64,000 bases of DNA from assembly GCA_045106935.1 (NCBI GenBank), contig JBGCFN010000018.1, positions 1 to 64,000 of the forward strand, read 5' to 3'. Positions 61,703-64,000 of this stretch are shown one piece after another; position 1 is the first letter of the stretch, and each line of letters starts with the position of its first letter. Below the pieces are notes generated by a model. That model worked only from the letters and a program-made list of their open reading frames with translations, ran no database searches and was not told where the DNA came from. The translations under genes were made by a program, and so were the position numbers. The stretch is from UBA1858 sp045106935. Its GTDB lineage: Bacteria > Pseudomonadota > Gammaproteobacteria > UBA4575.

Positions 61703-62425
61703 ATGAAAGGCATTAACAAAATTTACAAGTTAGTTTCACTGTCCAGTCGCACAATTTATCCCTGGGTATGTTGTATGTGTGGCGGACAGAAGCAAACACA
61801 TATAGGTGTATGCCATGCTTGTATTATGCATTTACCTTGGTGTTTCAATGAGCCCTTGTGTTCTATATGTGGCTTACCACTAGCAGGTTCGAAGAGCGCT
61901 AGGACAATTTGTGGAATATGTCAGCATTCGCCCCCTTATTACGATCATATCCATGCTAATTTTTGGTACCAAGCACCTATTGATAGACTGATATCAGATT
62001 ATAAATATCAAAATCAATGGCAAAATGCACAAACGTTGATTGATCTATCGGCCGTATCTTTGGCTAACATATTGAAAGCAGGCTTAGTCATTCCTATGCC
62101 TAGCCACCCGATGCGTATTCGCCAAAGAGGGTTCAATGCAGTTTATGAATTGATTAAGCTACTCAGCAAAAAAGTAACATTTAATTATGAGCTTAACGCA
62201 GTCATTCGTAGTAAAAATACTGATACCCAGACTGGCAAATTAAAACCTCAACGTAGGAAAAACGTTAAAGGCGCTTTTAATATAATAAAGCCGCTTGAAT
62301 ATGAGCACGTTATTATTTTTGATGAAGTTGTCACTACTGCTGCTACAGTAAATGAGTTGAGTTACTGCTTAAAGCAAGCGGGGATTAAGCGAGTAACTGT
62401 GTGTGCAATAGCACGCACTAAATAG
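61703..62425 (+). CDS. comF: ComF-family phosphoribosyltransferase-like protein
   Basis: A 240-residue ComF/GntX-type protein. The N-terminal third has cysteine pairs typical of a zinc ribbon (CCMCGG, CHACIM, LCSICGLP, CGICQHSPP). The phosphoribosyltransferase domain has the loop IIFDEVVTTAATVNEL near its C-terminus, where most homologues have DDVxTTGxT; the second aspartate is glutamate and the glycine is alanine. Family members are linked to DNA uptake and use of external DNA as a nutrient. It overlaps ubiA by eight bases, convergent. Confidence 0.85.
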   Translation: MKGINKIYKLVSLSSRTIYPWVCCMCGGQKQTHIGVCHACIMHLPWCFNEPLCSICGLPLAGSKSARTICGICQHSPPYYDHIHANFWYQAPIDRLISDYKYQNQWQNAQTLIDLSAVSLANILKAGLVIPMPSHPMRIRQRGFNAVYELIKLLSKKVTFNYELNAVIRSKNTDTQTGKLKPQRRKNVKGAFNIIKPLEYEHVIIFDEVVTTAATVNELSYCLKQAGIKRVTVCAIARTK

Positions 62426-63290
62426 GTAACCAATAACTGGCTGCAATACCGATAAATATAATCAGGCCGACATAATTATTATTTAAAAAAGCATCAAAAC
62501 AGTCTTGAGGTTTGCGAGAATAAATTAGTATTTGTTGATAAATAAAAAATAAAGCGACTAAAAATAAACTACAAAAATACCAATAACGTAGATCAACTTG
62601 TGTGCCTACTGAAATTAATGCTAACAACACAAAAATTTGTAACACGCCAATAATGGTTCGATCAGATGAGCCAAACAATATTGCCGTTGACTTAACGCCA
62701 ATTCTTATATCATCTTTTCGGTCAATCATGCCGTACATAGTGTCATAGGCGGTTGTCCAGATGATGGTCGCAATAAAAAGTAGCCAACCCCATTGAGGTG
62801 GATAGGTATCAGTTAGTGCAACAAACGCCATGGGTACAGCCCACGCAAAAGCTAAACCTAAATGAACTTGCGGCAAATAATGCAGGCGCTTAGTAAATGG
62901 GTATGTAGCAGCAAGAGTTACTGCTACTAATGAAAATAATAGCGTTAGTTTGTTTAAAAAAATTGTCACTAAACAAAATGCAAACACGGATAAAATTATA
63001 AATATAGAAATAGCTTCTAGTGAAGAAACCTTGCCGCTAACAAGAGGGCGATTTTTAGTTCTTTCGACATCGCCATCAATATTCCGGTCAGCATAGTCAT
63101 TAATAGCACAACCGGCAGAGCGCATTAAAATCACGCCAAGGATAAATACGATTAACACGGATAAATCTGGTTTACCTTCAGCTGCAATGAATAATGCCCA
63201 CAGTGTTGGCCATAGCAACAAGAAAATTCCTATTGGCTTGTCTAAACGTACTAGCTGTGCGTAAGCGATAAGTTTATGTTTTATCGGCAT
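62418..63290 (-). CDS. ubiA: 4-hydroxybenzoate octaprenyltransferase
   Basis: UbiA attaches the polyprenyl chain to 4-hydroxybenzoate in ubiquinone synthesis. The 290-residue membrane protein has about eight or nine spans. The first aspartate-rich motif is NDYADRNID at 64-72, and the second is in TMYGMIDRKDDIRIG. There is no ubiC beside it. It is divergent from the gamma-carbonic anhydrase across 84 bases. Confidence 0.95.
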   Translation of the reverse strand: MPIKHKLIAYAQLVRLDKPIGIFLLLWPTLWALFIAAEGKPDLSVLIVFILGVILMRSAGCAINDYADRNIDGDVERTKNRPLVSGKVSSLEAISIFIILSVFAFCLVTIFLNKLTLLFSLVAVTLAATYPFTKRLHYLPQVHLGLAFAWAVPMAFVALTDTYPPQWGWLLFIATIIWTTAYDTMYGMIDRKDDIRIGVKSTAILFGSSDRTIIGVLQIFVLLALISVGTQVDLRYWYFCSLFLVALFFIYQQILIYSRKPQDCFDAFLNNNYVGLIIFIGIAASYWLPI

Positions 63291-63374
63291 AGAAGATTGA
63301 AGTGATTATCAGCTTGGTGACTAGCATGATAGCATTACATAAGTAATTCAATCACTAACATCAACATTTCTATT

Positions 63375-63911
63375 ATGACGATTAGAACATTTCAAAAGTT
63401 TTCTCCTAAGTTACATAAAACAGCTTATATTGATCCCACGGCATTAGTTATTGGGCAGGTAAGCATAGGGGCAGATAGCTCAATCTGGCCTATGACGGTA
63501 GTTAGAGGTGATATCAATACGATTACAATTGGTGAGCGAACAAACATTCAAGATGGCTCAATTCTACATGTCAGTCATGACGGGGAATATAGTCCGGGTG
63601 GAGCGAGTATGACGATCGGTAACGATGTCACCGTTGGGCACTCAGTAGTATTGCATGCCTGTACATTGAAGGACTGCTGTCTGATAGGTATTGGCTCAGT
63701 GATCTTAGATAATGCAGTGGTACATAAGCACGCAATGGTTGGTGCGGGATCACTCGTCACTAACGGGAAAGAACTTGAAGGAGGTTATTTATGGATGGGT
63801 CGACCAGCTAAGAAGGTTCGTGAGTTGAGTGAAAAAGAAATTGAATATTTATCATATTCCGCAAACCACTATGTGAAAGTAAAACAAATGCATGAAAGTA
63901 CCGAGGATTAA
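63375..63911 (+). CDS. Gamma-class carbonic anhydrase family protein
   Basis: A 178-residue left-handed beta-helix trimer subunit (YrdA/CaiE-like). The metal-binding histidines are at H65 (ILHVSHDG), H89 (TVGHSVVL) and H94 (LHAC). Such proteins bind zinc or iron; some are carbonic anhydrases, but many show little activity. It is next to aroE, the usual gammaproteobacterial position, and its stop overlaps the aroE stop by four bases, convergent. Confidence 0.88.
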   Translation: MTIRTFQKFSPKLHKTAYIDPTALVIGQVSIGADSSIWPMTVVRGDINTITIGERTNIQDGSILHVSHDGEYSPGGASMTIGNDVTVGHSVVLHACTLKDCCLIGIGSVILDNAVVHKHAMVGAGSLVTNGKELEGGYLWMGRPAKKVRELSEKEIEYLSYSANHYVKVKQMHESTED

Positions 63912-64000
63912 TTGCTTGGTCGTAATAACTTAAATACTGGCAAAGTGTCAGGTCGATAACCTCTCCAGATGTAATAAGACTCAGCAGCCTGTTCGATTAA
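63908..64000 (-). CDS. aroE: Shikimate dehydrogenase, C-terminal end (partial)
   Basis: Thirty residues remain in the window: LIEQAAESYYIWRGYRPDT, then LPVFKLLRPSN and the stop. This matches the conserved AroE C-terminus (LVEQAAEAFxxWRGVRPDT-like). AroE reduces 3-dehydroshikimate in the shikimate pathway. The gene runs off the right edge; its stop overlaps the end of the carbonic anhydrase gene by four bases. Confidence 0.82.
   Translation of the reverse strand, partial: LIEQAAESYYIWRGYRPDTLPVFKLLRPSN

Noticed and set aside
1..64000. CRISPR arrays, insertion sequences, prophage genes, tRNA or rRNA genes.
   Set aside because: None was recognised by reading; a dedicated tRNA and repeat search was not possible.

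Overview
The window is a stretch of an AT-rich gammaproteobacterial chromosome that contains the replication origin. The evidence is the gammaproteobacterial gene order rpmH-rnpA-yidD-yidC-mnmE-mnmG-rsmG-parA-parB-atpIBEFHAGDC-glmU-glmS to the left of dnaA and dnaN-recF-gyrB to its right, the order radC / coaBC-dut-algC-argB / pyrE / exonuclease III, and a homodimeric-type pyruvate dehydrogenase (aceE-aceF). I cannot name the order or genus from the sequence alone. No rRNA, tRNA, CRISPR array, insertion sequence or prophage was recognised.

Layout. 1-6 kb: the end of a probable gmhB, plsC, a Tas-like aldo/keto reductase, a SulP anion transporter, trmB and thiG-thiS. 6-13 kb: an exopolysaccharide block (deacetylase-like protein, CapK/PaaK-like adenylate-forming enzyme, two GT4 glycosyltransferases, asparagine-synthetase-like amidotransferase). 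Two members resemble proteins that accompany the exosortase A (XrtA/PEP-CTERM) system, but no exosortase is present here. A Wzx-type flippase at 21-22.4 kb may belong to the same pathway although aceEF, two regulators, thiO and three orphan genes lie between. 13-17 kb: marR-like gene divergent from thiO, a cysteine-free Fur-family regulator that may be leaderless, and three small unrecognised genes. 17-41 kb: an unbroken minus-strand run: aceF-aceE, flippase, glmS, glmU, the complete F1Fo ATP synthase operon, parB-parA, rsmG, mnmG, mnmE, yidC, yidD, rnpA, rpmH. 41-47.4 kb: divergent plus-strand dnaA, dnaN, recF, gyrB. 47.5-54.8 kb: SH3/coiled-coil membrane protein, exonuclease III, orphan ParA-like ATPase, L,D-transpeptidase, DUF4197 protein, AmpG-like permease, second exonuclease III, pyrE, DUF4124 protein. 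54.8-64 kb: argB, algC-like phosphomutase, dut, coaBC, radC, bioF, bioB, comF, ubiA, gamma-carbonic anhydrase and the 3' end of aroE.

The origin is best placed in the 214-base dnaA-dnaN gap: three good DnaA boxes, one of them overlapping the -35 element of a probable dnaN promoter, followed by a very AT-rich stretch. Transcription diverges around this region, as expected for leading-strand-biased genes. Two parS-like palindromes inside recF, plus the parA-parB pair on the other side of the origin, give a complete chromosomal ParABS system within about 11 kb.

Several start codons were moved inward (glmS, atpG, dut, coaBC, radC, the SH3 protein, the L,D-transpeptidase). rpmH, with a GTG start, was read directly from the sequence. 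I see no compelling wholly new system. The least explained parts are the three orphan genes at 15.3-16.9 kb, the exosortase-less EPS block, and the SH3 protein/exonuclease III/ParA-like/L,D-transpeptidase neighbourhood downstream of gyrB.
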